From Lepidodermella squamata (Eukaryota > Gastrotricha): a stretch of DNA of 64,000 nucleotides. Below the pieces are notes generated by a model that was not told where the DNA came from, made no database searches, and was given only the letters and a program-made list of their open reading frames with translations. The DNA lies in assembly GCA_047495785.1 (NCBI GenBank), contig JBLDXI010000040.1:248001-312000 (forward strand). The letters are read 5' to 3'. The translations under genes were made by a program, and so were the position numbers. This document shows, one piece after another, positions 31,731 through 42,379 of this stretch (its first letter is position 1; each line of letters opens with the position of its first letter).

Positions 31731-33733
31731 TTCCTCCTGAATCGTTTAGTTTATGTTTGCTGGTTTTGAACAAAACTGTAGAATCTAAACGAGGAGACTG
31801 GCATTAGTTTAAATGCAGAGGAGACTGCATTTCACAAAGCACTCAATCTTTCTACATTTACTGAAAAAAAGAATACTCGAGTGGGGAGAGGTGGGGGGAG
31901 TAGGGAGGCTGAACTCAAAAAGCACTACATAATCGAGCTATTTATTTGATTTTATTTGCATGCAAAAAAATTGTTCAAAGCTAAAGCAGAAGAATGCGGG
32001 CAAAACATTGGTTTTCTGCTCTAGAAAATCAGGAAAAATGGCAATTTCAGGGCATGAGGGTTACAAAATTCCGTAATTTTTCCTTGATTTTACAAGTACG
32101 GTGCATGATTTGTTTAATTTTGGACACTTGTGGGGTAATTTTGGAGACCTCATTAGCATATTCATAATCAGATGCGTGCAGAACTTTAAGGGTTACTTGA
32201 AAGTCCGAAAAAAAATTCGGAATGGCCCCACGGCGTCAACTAGTGCTGGTAAATTTTTTCGAAAAATCGGCTTTCAGGTTGACAGGGAATGAGGGGGTCC
32301 CAAATGGACGTTTTGAGGCATCGAAGCTTTTTATTTATAATAAAAACAGGTACATTTCAGACCACCTTTAATTTAGTACCGTTGGAAAGCCCGTCTTTCT
32401 AGGCAACTTGCAATTTTAATGGGAATTTTTTCAACCTCACTGATAGAACACACTTACGTGTGGAAGTTGTTCTGTCCATTTTCTTAATACGAGGCAGATT
32501 ACCATCGAATTCGAAAATATGAGCAGCGTTAGTAGTCATCTAATACTGAGTGAATACTAATGTAGTCATAGTAAAAAATGATAATGATAAGAAGTTGAAG
32601 GTGTAAAATTAAGTTGAATAAACTATACATATTAATCCTGTAATATTTTTTATGTTTAATCATTGGAAACCTATAATAATAGACGGATTCATGGCAATGA
32701 ATTATGCTGCAGTCTGTGACGATGAAAAACTTACATAGCCTTAATGCTCACGTTTCTTCAACTACTTGTGATTGTGGAAAGCGTCTTGCCGGAATGCTTA
32801 GCTTACATTTTGTTTGAATAAAAAAATATAAAAAGTAGTTCGGATTAAGTGCAGCGTCGTTGGCGGTAAATATGAGAAAAAAATTAAACAAGCCTTCTGC
32901 GGCGCTGACAACAATTTGGCAGCATAAGGATGTACAATTGTAATGGAAGACTTTAACAGGCGTTGATTAGCAAAGTTTGGGCACCTACGCTCATACGGGC
33001 GCCGTCGTTCACAAATTCGAAAAACTGAGAAATTTTCAACATAATGGTTGCCCCCTTAAAAATTACGATTTCGCAATAAAAAACACAACCCAGTAGGTAA
33101 TCGATGACGCTCTGCACACTGGTTACCGATTTTTCTCTCAATTAGCTAATCGTAACCGGCAATTAGCGAAAAATGAAAATATTTGAATCGAAGTGTTTAT
33201 CAACTCATTTCTAGGGTTAAAAAAATCGCTGATTCCGAAAATCATATTTTCAACTAAAAATTCGGCAATTTAATTTTTTTCATGTCATTTAGGCCCAATT
33301 TTCGACGAGTTAGACATGTAATAAAAATCTGGAAAATTCACCAAAATGTGCGGCTCAAAAAGTTGCTACAAAGACCTGTTTTCATCGTTCTAGAATGATT
33401 TTTAAGGATGGTGACCATTGTCTCAAATGACAAAAATTTTGTGAAAAACATTTGTGAACGACGGCGCACGTATGCTTGAGAGGTTTACAGATTTATCTGC
33501 GCTGCGGAAGCAATACAAATTGGCCTTTAACTTCCATGAGGCGACCCAATTTGCGACTGGGCTATTATAGGAAAACGAATGCGGTATTCCATTTAAAAAA
33601 ATTTGTGTTGTGTATAACTCTATACTACTTTATTGAGAAAATGAAACGAACATGATAAACGGAGTTCCCAAGGCTTAAAATTTACAATTCGAATCTAAGT
33701 CGAACAAGTGAATACTTACGAATCAGTTATCAT
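31731..33733. other. Intergenic, no gene recognised
   Basis: AT-rich sequence; the only structured item is the inverted-repeat element at 32992-33474. Confidence 0.5.
32992..33474. mobile_element. 483-bp element with 25-bp terminal inverted repeats
   Basis: 32992-33016 and 33450-33474 are reverse complements at 24 of 25 positions (core gccgtcgttcacaaat). The interior is AT-rich without an ORF. No target duplication was identified, so the class is unknown. Confidence 0.6.
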
Positions 33734-33889
33734 ATGAGAATCACAATATTGTTCTTAGTCATTGCGCCGATGCTATCGGGCACATTCTCACACTTTGCCA
33801 TCCGCAAACACCTCCCTGAGCCGCTTGGTAGCCACGGAAATCGCGAAGCGCGTTCTTCGGTCTGGGAAAACACCAAAGAACCGGGCTGA
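33734..33889 (+). CDS. Putative small secreted peptide (51 aa)
   Basis: ATG at 33734 begins a short frame with a good signal-peptide profile (MRITILFLVIAPMLSGTFS). It is followed by a hydrophilic 30-residue tail with a basic FAIRK and ends VWENTKEPG. It could be a secreted peptide or the first exon of a longer gene, since no nearby AATAAA is obvious. No family is recognised. Confidence 0.35.
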   Translation: MRITILFLVIAPMLSGTFSHFAIRKHLPEPLGSHGNREARSSVWENTKEPG

Positions 33890-33903
33890 ATTGTGATCTC
33901 GGG

Positions 33904-34185
33904 TCAAGAGGTAAAGATAACAAGCTTAAGTCGAAAGATGTCGAGCCATTTGACAAAGGCAATTTTCGTTGAAAACCGAAACGAAAAATGAAGTTCGAGA
34001 ATCGCGAAGCATAATATTTCGCAGGAGATCACAAACATGCAGATCCGAGACACGGCAATGCTCGAATTCACGGGATCGTTGCCATTCAAAAATGTTGCGA
34101 AATCCAGCGAGTTGTCGACGTTGAGTCGACCAGAGACTTCCCCTATCAACGCTTGACCGCCGTAAACGAAGAGATGCGTAGCCAT
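33904..34185 (-). CDS. Uncertain 93-aa ORF with one membrane segment
   Basis: ATG at 34185 (MATHLFVYGGQALIG). The frame includes an N-glycosylation-type PVNSS and a hydrophobic stretch ISRICMFVISCEILCFAI-like near residues 48-66. An acceptor-like ggctcag lies just upstream, so it may be a last exon of a gene now lost. A second open frame overlaps it, lowering confidence. Confidence 0.25.
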   Translation of the reverse strand: MATHLFVYGGQALIGEVSGRLNVDNSLDFATFLNGNDPVNSSIAVSRICMFVISCEILCFAILELHFSFRFSTKIAFVKWLDIFRLKLVIFTS

Positions 34186-34353
34186 AAACAGTGACTGAGC
34201 CGTCAGCCGTCACCAAGGCGAAACCATACCGGCATAGCTTTGGCGCCGCGAATCATGCAGCCAAGCTGCACAACTTCTGAGAAGGAATCCCGAGGAGGAA
34301 TCCAAGTAGCCGAGAATAGAGAAACAGGCCAATTTCAGGCCCAAAAGGTTTTT

Positions 34354-35319
34354 TTACATTATTCGACAGTCGAAGCCCGAGTTTGAGTTGGACGCTTCGG
34401 ACTTGGTTTTCTCCCACACTGAGATTGAGCTTGACCCCGAGTCGGGTGAATCGAGTTCCGCGTCCTCAATTGACATATTATCCTGCGAGATATCAGCGTC
34501 CGCATACATCCCGGGAACAGTCGAGAATTCCGAGTAAGGTATGTCACTCAAATCCAATCCAACCCTTCCAATCGCCCGCAAGCGATCCTCGCGGATTTTC
34601 TTAAGCAGCGCGGCCCTTTTTTCTTGATTCTCCCTCATTGGCCTTCTCACACCCTCCCAGATTGCTTCGAACAGCGTCGCGAAGTTGTAACCAACATTGG
34701 CATTGTAGCCGCAATGGACCCCGACAACGACCGAGCCAACGTAGACTGGGCCGCCTGATGAGCCCGCATGCGTTTGCGCCGTGTACAAAACAGTTGGATA
34801 ATCAACTTCGCCAATTGTTCCGCTAGAAATACGACTGACCAACCTCGCATGCGAAGGCTTTATGTAAGGATAGCCGACCACGTCGACGGCTGCGCTAACA
34901 ATAGGAATGGCGGCCCGGCTTCCAGGGCGAGCCAAAGGGCAATGGGTGATGCCCAGCCTTTGCAGTAATTTCCACTTTTTCTCGCCCAATTCGATGACAG
35001 TGACATCGAGATCGCGTAAACCGAAGAAGAATCGGCCATGCTTCCCGATTTTCACTGTCACTTTGTTAGGTCCCAGAAGGTGTTGGTGAAATGAGATGGT
35101 AAATTTACTGCCCTTTCCAAGCGCTATGGGCGCTCCATCGCCGCCAATTACGTGGTAATTGGTCAGAAGGTAAGTCTTGGGTTCAATCACAACAATGAAA
35201 CCAGTCGCGGTAAATTTACTGCCTGGAATTTGACAAATCGCATGATCAGACCACGGTGAACCACGTTCTAATGGTTCGGCTTCTGAGCCAGCGTTGCATC
35301 GTGGTTGCTCACTTGCCAT
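34354..35319 (-). CDS. Trypsin-like serine protease (321 aa)
   Basis: Single exon. The open frame extends further upstream with no ATG before MASEQPRC, so the start is set at 35319. The full triad context is present: LTNYHVIGG (His), LRDLDVTVIELG (Asp) and HAGSSGGPVYVG (Ser). Length and the lack of a signal peptide or propeptide fit intracellular trypsin-2-like proteases rather than digestive trypsins. The C-terminal 60 residues are acidic and Ser-rich, as in the pseudo-protease at 22.8 kb. It is the best candidate for the active founder of the local family (relatives at 22.8, 26.4 and 30.6 kb, remnant at 3.5 kb). Biological role unknown. Confidence 0.85.
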   Translation of the reverse strand: MASEQPRCNAGSEAEPLERGSPWSDHAICQIPGSKFTATGFIVVIEPKTYLLTNYHVIGGDGAPIALGKGSKFTISFHQHLLGPNKVTVKIGKHGRFFFGLRDLDVTVIELGEKKWKLLQRLGITHCPLARPGSRAAIPIVSAAVDVVGYPYIKPSHARLVSRISSGTIGEVDYPTVLYTAQTHAGSSGGPVYVGSVVVGVHCGYNANVGYNFATLFEAIWEGVRRPMRENQEKRAALLKKIREDRLRAIGRVGLDLSDIPYSEFSTVPGMYADADISQDNMSIEDAELDSPDSGSSSISVWEKTKSEASNSNSGFDCRIM

Positions 35320-36018
35320 TTCAGGTTCAATGAAAAGTTTAAAAATAAAATTCACAACGATAAGCAAGTCTTCGTTAGGTGTAGAAGTGGATAATTTTTC
35401 CTATTTTATCAACGTGTAAGCCGTGGTGACTCATCGCTCGTCGACACGAAGTTCTGCCGCAAGTGAAAGATCGTGGTCTAGTGCCCAAGGCAACGCGGTC
35501 GAATGAGGCGTGTTATATTCAGCTCAATCTGTGTGAGCCACACAAAAGATCTCCGGGACATCCATTGATGATCAGACACTCATGATTCTATAAAGGTCAC
35601 TATAGCTGGCGACGTAATAAGCGAGAAACCGAAAATAATATGGAAGCAGTAAGGATTTTTCGACAACCCCTGTTTCACATACTTCTTCATTCATTTTTTG
35701 CGGCTTTTTTTGCTATGATTCATCTTTAATAAAACTTTATATACACGACGCATTTTACGACGTTATACAGTGATTTAAACGTTCGCGTGTATACAAACTT
35801 CATGAGTATTTCTAAAAAACTAGCTGAAACTTACACCCATTGCTACATTATAGCGTGGTAAAGCTATACATACCCAATGTAACACTCGGTGCGTGAATCA
35901 TTCAAGCTGTTAGAAGATCGATCATGCAAAAATGGGGTTCGAAAATCATATATTTATTACTGATCCAAAGTTCCCATCCTTACTACTTATTGATTTCATG
36001 TTATTCAATGGGGCTGCT
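35320..36018. other. Intergenic
   Basis: No ORF or RNA gene is recognised between the protease start and the end of the glycosyltransferase gene. Confidence 0.5.
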
Positions 36019-37284
36019 TCACAAAACTGCCAGCTCAGATTGTAACCAGGTATGTGGGCATGAATCGATAAAGTTTATGCGACGTAGGTGCGAATTCAAA
36101 GCAGCCGGTCTTTCACTGAAATCAGACCAGTCGAACTGAAATTGAGCTGGATCAATCGTGGTATTCCGTTGAGGAAATTCTGAATCACAATATTCAGGCC
36201 TATATTGTGATTCAGCCATCGAGTAGCAAATTCCTCTTCTCAGGACCAATGTCAAATTATCGCCTAATTTTTCGTGTTGGTACGTCCAATGGACCGTGAC
36301 ATGAGGCTCAACGGCCAAATGCTTTGCCGGATCAATACCAGCCTCTTTGAATCCAGAAACTTGGCCTAGAATAACGCCCGACCAGCCAGGTTGCTCCTCG
36401 GCAATAATCCAATAATATTCATTCCGCAGCTCGTTCCACATGATTGCACACATAATGCTAAACTCGCTGTAATCATCGAGTTCAATGAGCCGTTGAAATA
36501 ATTCGTCAAAGCTCGAAAAGTTTCGAAATCTCTGGCCGACTTTGATCATTCTTTCCCGAAATAATTTCAGATGAGCTGTTTTCAGCACCACAGGGAAATA
36601 GGACATGCAGTTGAAGGGCTCTGAAAATGAAGTGAAAATATTGTGAAATTTCTGGAAATTTAACCAACCTTTATAGCCGCTAAATTGATATGTTTTAAGA
36701 GGAGAGGTTCGCCAGTATAACGAGTCATCCTTTGGTTTCCCGAAAACCGGTCTAACAATCGGTTTCCCATCGCGAAATAAGTCGTAAAGTGTGACTCTCG
36801 ATATGAAAACTGCATCCGTATCGGCCATCGCGATAAATTCCGATTTTGTGAAGTTATCGATCCAAAACTTCATCCACTGCGATTTATGCCAACCATAAGA
36901 ATCACGAGGACCAGTTATCGGCCCGACTAAGTCAAGGTTGAACTCAATCGATTGCCCCAAAGCTTGCAGAGTGGTTTTCTCGAACTCATCAGCGTAATAG
37001 CTTGCATTTTCTCGTTCAGAATCGGACAAAATTCGTAATTTAAGGGCGTTCCTAGGCCAAAATATGGCCAAGGACCGAAGGAAGTAATCGCGGTATTCAA
37101 CGAAACTTTCCTCAGCCGAACCAGCAGGTACAATAATTTCAATGTCAGGCCATGGGTGAAGGATATTCAAGCAATTATCTCGGTTCTCGCTTGGAAGAAA
37201 TGATTGATAAAATAAATACAGTAGAATGGAACATAGCCAAAGGATTAATGCAAAAAATCTTTGCTTTTTGCATATTTTCAGCAT
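36019..37284 (-). CDS. Putative type II Golgi glycosyltransferase (405 aa)
   Basis: ATG at 37284. A short cytosolic tail and one membrane helix (about residues 9-27) are followed by a lumenal domain with the DxD motif ADTDAVFI (155-157), the usual manganese/nucleotide-sugar site of inverting and retaining GT-A enzymes. The open frame runs through, but 36621-36668 (48 bp, gttggt...ttttcag) looks like a small in-frame intron; removing it joins FSGYK to EPFNCMSYF and gives 405 residues. Several N-glycosylation sites. The exact GT family and acceptor are not recognised. Its 5' end is repeated as a remnant at about 42.08-42.20 kb beside the second Cys-loop gene. Confidence 0.7.
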   Translation of the reverse strand: MLKICKKQRFFALILWLCSILLYLFYQSFLPSENRDNCLNILHPWPDIEIIVPAGSAEESFVEYRDYFLRSLAIFWPRNALKLRILSDSERENASYYADEFEKTTLQALGQSIEFNLDLVGPITGPRDSYGWHKSQWMKFWIDNFTKSEFIAMADTDAVFISRVTLYDLFRDGKPIVRPVFGKPKDDSLYWRTSPLKTYQFSGYKGWLNFQKFHNIFTSFSEPFNCMSYFPVVLKTAHLKLFRERMIKVGQRFRNFSSFDELFQRLIELDDYSEFSIMCAIMWNELRNEYYWIIAEEQPGWSGVILGQVSGFKEAGIDPAKHLAVEPHVTVHWTYQHEKLGDNLTLVLRRGICYSMAESQYRPEYCDSEFPQRNTTIDPAQFQFDWSDFSERPAALNSHLRRINFIDSCPHTWLQSELAVL

Positions 37285-37489
37285 TGAAAAAAATCTTCAA
37301 TGATGCGTTATGGTTTCTCTAAGCATATTCTCAATCAGCTTCATCAATACACCCTAAATTTCCATTGGATTATATGAAAAGGCGCTTTTATTGATGTAAA
37401 TAGGCAAAACTTCAGGTGACTCTGAGGCATTCAAAATAAATCCTTTTGAGATTCAAAAACCGTAGAACGAAAAGACGAAAAAGTCGAAT

Positions 37490-39761
37490 TCAAAAGAACG
37501 GATTTTTGTACGGCTTCAAAGCTGGGTAAATGCCGAACATGCAAACTGGTGTTAACACAACTAAAATGCCGTAAATAACCGCAATAAGTCTCTCGATGAC
37601 CAACGCAGTGAATTGCCACCTCAATTGCCGTAGATCCAGAGGCTTCGGAGTGTCCAGAAAGTCTGTATGTTCCGTTTGACTCCGGCCTAGGAAGTTGCTT
37701 TGGCTCTTCCTCGCCTTTTTGTTTCTCGTCCCCATTCGACTTTGGCGTTTAGGTTTATGAGGCTCGACTTTGACCCCATCCAAATGCTCATCAGCGTATT
37801 TATCGAACAGCGAATTGTATTTAATTTCTGTGGAATAATCTGCGGTGTAATCCTGGCTTAGTGGCTTATGATGATGGTGGTTATGATGCTCGTCATCGCT
37901 ATCGTCATCGCTGTCATCCGGCTCGTGATCTGGCGGGCGGTGTTCAATGAGAAGCAACTTAGCAACGAATTCGATGGTTCGCATCATCCAGGGTGGGATT
38001 TGACGCTTGTGGTGCTCATTTATGCCTCGTTCGTCAATGTTTTCCATGGCGAAGAATGCCATTCCTTCACCAAGCTAGAAAAAAATGAATATTTATTAAC
38101 ATTTATTAAGAAAAAACGTAGTTCCTATTTGTGCATGTGGGTATATATTTCAACTATTTTTATAAATCTTTACAAATTGAAGTATTTTCGAAGCATTTTT
38201 GGCTAGAGTTAGGGTTAGGGTTAGGGTTAGGTTTAGGTTTAGGGTTCGGGTTAAGGTTAGAGTTAGGGTTATGGTCAAGGTCAAGGTTAGGGTTAGGGCT
38301 AGTTCCTGGGGTTAGTAGGATTGGGTTTAGGGTTAGGAAACGAAAATGTTCTTGTAATTTCGAGCTTTGAACAAACCATTGAGAACGCAATGTATCCCAT
38401 CTGTAGATCGATGTATATGGACAGAAGGGGAATGTGATCGCTAGATTTCGGCATATCTCCGATAACCATGACTTGAAACACCGAATAAGCCAGCAAACAA
38501 GTAAAGGAAATCTGAACTTTTTCAATATCGCCGAGTGGCAACGTGAACGCGGCCATGTGTGCCAAGGCAATCAGCAAGCTCGGTATAATGACATTCATCC
38601 TTGGACATTTCAAAAATTAAATAATTTGGTAAGCAGTATATTTCCTGATTTACTTACATGTAATACATTACTTTACGTCTAATAGTAATGTAGAATTCAA
38701 CGTGATCGAACGAATTCCATGGTTCCAGGTAGGAATAGTCCTGTTTGGCTTGTGACGTGGCCACCAAATCCCATTGTTCGTTAACAGTAAAATACTTCAA
38801 CGTTACATTGTTTGCAAATTGGAACGTCATGTATTCCCTCGTATATCGCCAACTAGATAAATCGGATTAAGATGCAGTATAGTAAAATAAATTTACGTCT
38901 CACCTTTCCAACTTCAGGGCGCAAGTTTGCGTGTCAAAGGGGAACCTATAAATTGCCGAGAAACACGTTAACTCAGCACTAAATTGAAAATTCAGTTTAC
39001 ATGGTTAGATCGTAGTCGCAGTAGATAGCGAAAGTTCCGCCCGGGCTGAAATAGGCCTGTCCGTTAGAATAAACACGAACTTTCTCACCCTCCATCCGCA
39101 TTAATTGATATCGCCCCTCGGAATTCATCTATTAAAAACAGAAAAAAGCAGAAAAAATATATTCCGATTGATAGAAAATCCGAACTCACCTGAGCAACAT
39201 CTGGTACCCAAATTTCTTCCGCTGGTAAAACTGCACGTATAAAATTGAGGCTGAAGCGTCGAATTGACGAGCAAATGATGACTCACCAACGTAATCAACG
39301 CAGTTGTAAGGATAGTCATTGACCCACACTCGAAACTCATCCATCCATCTCTTCAAAATTCACGAGAAAATTTTGAATAGCATACAGAGAAGTCTGGATC
39401 TTACCACGCCAATGTAACCAGAAATCTTCATAACTCTATCTCGCTCGACCTGTTTACTCCATGAAAATCAGCGCTCTGAATGAGTATGGTGACTTACGAC
39501 ATCGTTGACCTGCGATAGGACGAAAGTGAGTTTCACGATAACAGTTTCGCTGGAATTTAATTTCGGACGTTCCCATCTATTGTAGGGTTGGAAATACTTC
39601 ATATTGACATCGTGGTCGGACGCTTTGCCATCGACATTGCCTCGGCAAGCTGGTGGCCGTGGTTTTGGCGCCGGTAGAGGCACATTCACCTCAGCAGCGC
39701 CATTGGAGATTCCATTGGAGAAAAATAGCAAAAGCGAAAATCCGACATGGTTGCTGATCAT
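37490..39761 (-). CDS. Cys-loop ligand-gated ion channel subunit, copy A (possibly frameshifted)
   Basis: Nine exons: 39498-39761 (signal peptide), 39405-39450, 39287-39350, 39190-39230, 39001-39128, 38904-38945, 38658-38852, 38377-38599 and 37490-38074. The Cys-loop spans CDYDLTMFPFDTQTC (13 residues between Cys). M2 has the cation-type EKVQISFTCLLAYSVFQ. The M3-M4 loop is acidic and His-rich, and M4 is followed by a short tail. It resembles nicotinic-type subunits without the vicinal Cys pair of alpha subunits. Exon 2 is 46 nt versus 45 in copy B because of one extra A at 39420/39421; neither acceptor of exon 3 restores the frame. All other exons match copy B in length and are open. Intron 8 carries a telomere-like array. 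Confidence 0.85.
38204..38337 (+). repeat. Interstitial telomere-like (TTAGGG)n array, degenerate
   Basis: About 130 bp of TTAGGG and variants (TTTAGG, TCAAGG, TTCGGG) inside intron 8 of Cys-loop gene A. The matching intron of copy B lacks it. Confidence 0.9.
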
Positions 39762-41077
39762 TTTGATCGCGCAGAATATCTAGAGCTGGAAAACTGTTAG
39801 TTTTTACAGTCTAGAAAACGGTTTTTTATTGAGACTAATTTTATTGCGTCAATAAATCGAAGCATCACCCCGGGGCAGACTAGAAACAACACTGTTGTAT
39901 ATACTAATAGGGGGCAATCTAATGACATGCGATCATCTATTGATCGCGACGTATTTGCTTATCAAGTGTGTGCTTGTGCGACATCGACTTCCAGCGGGCA
40001 GAAATGCATGTCGCGGCACTCTACAGTTGAAGATCAGTCTTCGCGGAGTGCGATTTTCGACCGCTATATTAAGATTTCTGGCTATTTACTGTAAATGACA
40101 TAGCCCGGAGGCATTCGAGATTCTCAAAAAATTAACCTGAATAATTTATGATTTGGAAGGTTCGCCTTGGCAATCATAAACAACGGATAAGCCCTAAGCC
40201 CCCATTCTTAAGGCGTGTCCTAATTATGTGCTAAATTAGCCCGGTTAAGCCTTCAAATACGGGAATGTGTAGCGAAGATTCATCTTACCGCTGACAGTTA
40301 ACAAGGGAAAGTGGGGTCTAGCGTATTTTCTGTATTTTCCAGCAAATGGCAAACAGGTGTATTGACTTGAAGAGGGGCCATTCTGGCATTCCTAGATTTT
40401 CCAACCCAGTTTTTCTTGAGAATTTTCAATTTTCAAAATGATTTTCCACTATTGCGATAGGAGAAAATTAACCGATTTTTGAAAAAAACTGGCGAAAATA
40501 TGTGCTGACATGATTACGGGTCGAAACCAAAGTGTACTTCGCCTGTTTTAGTGAAGTCTTTCCAACCTTCAGTACCTTGAGAACCCAAAAATACGAGGTT
40601 AAACCATGAAAATACCAATCATGGAAGTGAAAAGGCCGGGTGTCCACAACAACGAGAGCTCATCTACCTATGTCCCCAGCGGCAGCTGTCACCATTTTAC
40701 GTTCACTGTAGCGATAATCCATTGTAGCCACTTTTTCACTATATCGATAGTAGCTAAATCCCCATTCCCCATAGTACTCTAGAGGAAGCTAAATATAGTA
40801 ATTCACGCACCAGCGAGTCCGTCCACTATAGCGAAAATCCACCATAAGAGGTATTCACTGTGTCTCGGTTTTCTACTGTATTAAATCAAGATAATTTTAG
40901 GATCTAAATATCTACGCTACTGCACAGTTGAAGTCGCAAACTGCACATTTTCGGCCTAGTCTTTATTAATGCGCTCAAAAAGGGGCATGGAAACGAACGC
41001 AAGCTGCTGAAAGTATTACATTGCCTGGGACGGCCTCTAGAATACGTCCAATTCTCCGCGCACGGCCTTGAGTCTGA
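39762..41077. other. Intergenic
   Basis: No gene recognised. The motif cactatagcgaaaatcc and variants recur near 40707 and 40829. Confidence 0.4.
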
Positions 41078-41269
41078 ACAACCCAACATCCGGAAAATCG
41101 GATAATTACGTCTCGCCATTCATTTATTCGAATAAAATCGATCAAAAGAAAATCGTAATAGAAATAATCAATTGAAATTAGGCGTAAGCGAAATCTGTTA
41201 AGTCTGATTAGCCTCAAAAATAGCTTGGGTATGACGCAATGCTCGGCGCAACAGGAAAAGATACAATCG
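41078..41269 (-). pseudogene. 3' remnant of ankyrin gene (tandem duplication copy 1)
   Basis: Matches the end of the ankyrin gene and its 3' UTR at about 45236-45420: acccaacatccgg, ataatcaattg, then gacgcaatgctcggcgcaac, which encodes the final VAPSIASY residues. Only the last codons and UTR remain. It lies upstream of Cys-loop gene A just as the intact ankyrin gene lies upstream of gene B. Confidence 0.8.
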
Positions 41270-41668
41270 CCCAGACCGGCATTTGCACTGCAGAACAACG
41301 CCGAACACAGGGGTTGAAAATGTCTGCCGAACAAAGGGTGAAATCGAATTGTACTGACTTTTTCGGGCTTTTATGCAAATTTGTTCGTCCTTGTTCGGAA
41401 TTCTTCAAGGAAAATAACTACGGCCAAAAAAATAAAAATTTGCGAAGGCTGTGGGAGTTGAACCATCGTCTAGATTATTATTTTTAGCTCATTTTTCCAG
41501 TCTAATTAGCTGGGACGGGCCTTATTAGATTAAATTTGGCTGTATGCGAAGGTTCTAAAAAGCCGCTAAAAACCTTGAAATTTTTTACAGTGTAATAATT
41601 GAGAGAATAAATTTTAATACCAAGTAATACCACACTTCTTTGAGTTAGCAGACAGGCTATGCTGCCAA

Positions 41669-42010
41669 TCAAAAACATGATTTCACCCAGATCTTGCTGG
41701 AGCTGACAAGGTAATAATTTAGCATCTTTAGCAAATAACTTCGCTTCGAATTTTTTATTAGATCACTAGAACAATGTTCTAAAATAATGACAAGGCAGAA
41801 AAGCTCAAATCCAATCGTGCAGCTTGCCAGAAACGCTGATATCGCAAAGCTTGTTACTATAGAGAGCAGCAAAACGATTGGAACTATATCAAAAGCTTTG
41901 GACAGGTCGAGATTTGTATAGAGCAACATGGGCACATCACATCTAATATTCTTTGATCGAGAAATTCTAGCCAAGGAAAATCTATAGCCATCCTGAGATA
42001 CATTATGCAA
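41669..42010 (-). mobile_element. Reverse transcriptase remnant
   Basis: Minus strand encodes LLYTNLDLSKAFDIVPIVLL, the DLSKAFD block typical of non-LTR reverse transcriptases. Downstream the frame degenerates. It has inserted in the duplicated block between the ankyrin and glycosyltransferase remnants. Confidence 0.55.
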
Positions 42011-42079
42011 TTGCGATTCACAACTTCAGCGACATACGAATCATTGATGTTCCGATATCAAGTAATTCCTTTATAGGTA

Positions 42080-42200
42080 CATTGATGAAGGATATTCAAG
42101 CAATTATATTGTCGTATTTTCACGGGAAATGTTGCAAGAGGATGCAGAATTGAACATGACGGCAAATATTTGTGTTTTTTTGCATATTTTCAGCATCGGA
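42080..42200 (-). pseudogene. 5' remnant of glycosyltransferase gene (tandem duplication copy 2)
   Basis: Shares gaaggatattcaagcaatta and gcatattttcagcat, in order, with the N-terminal coding region of the glycosyltransferase gene (37154-37283). The rest is missing. Confidence 0.6.
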
Positions 42201-42379
42201 GAACAACACAATGAAGACAACAACACAACTCTGGCTATGAAATTTCTGAATGATAAATAACGATTTTAGTTCAAGAGCTAGAAAAAAGCACTTTAATTGT
42301 GAAAAGGCTCGAGAGATTCTCAACCATAGTTCAACAACTCGAAAAACTCCAAGCTCAAATCGATATTAGGGAATGGTTA

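Noticed and set aside
38131-38370. Gly/Leu-rich ORF LGLGLGLG
   Set aside because: It is only a translation of the telomere-like array in an intron of the Cys-loop gene.
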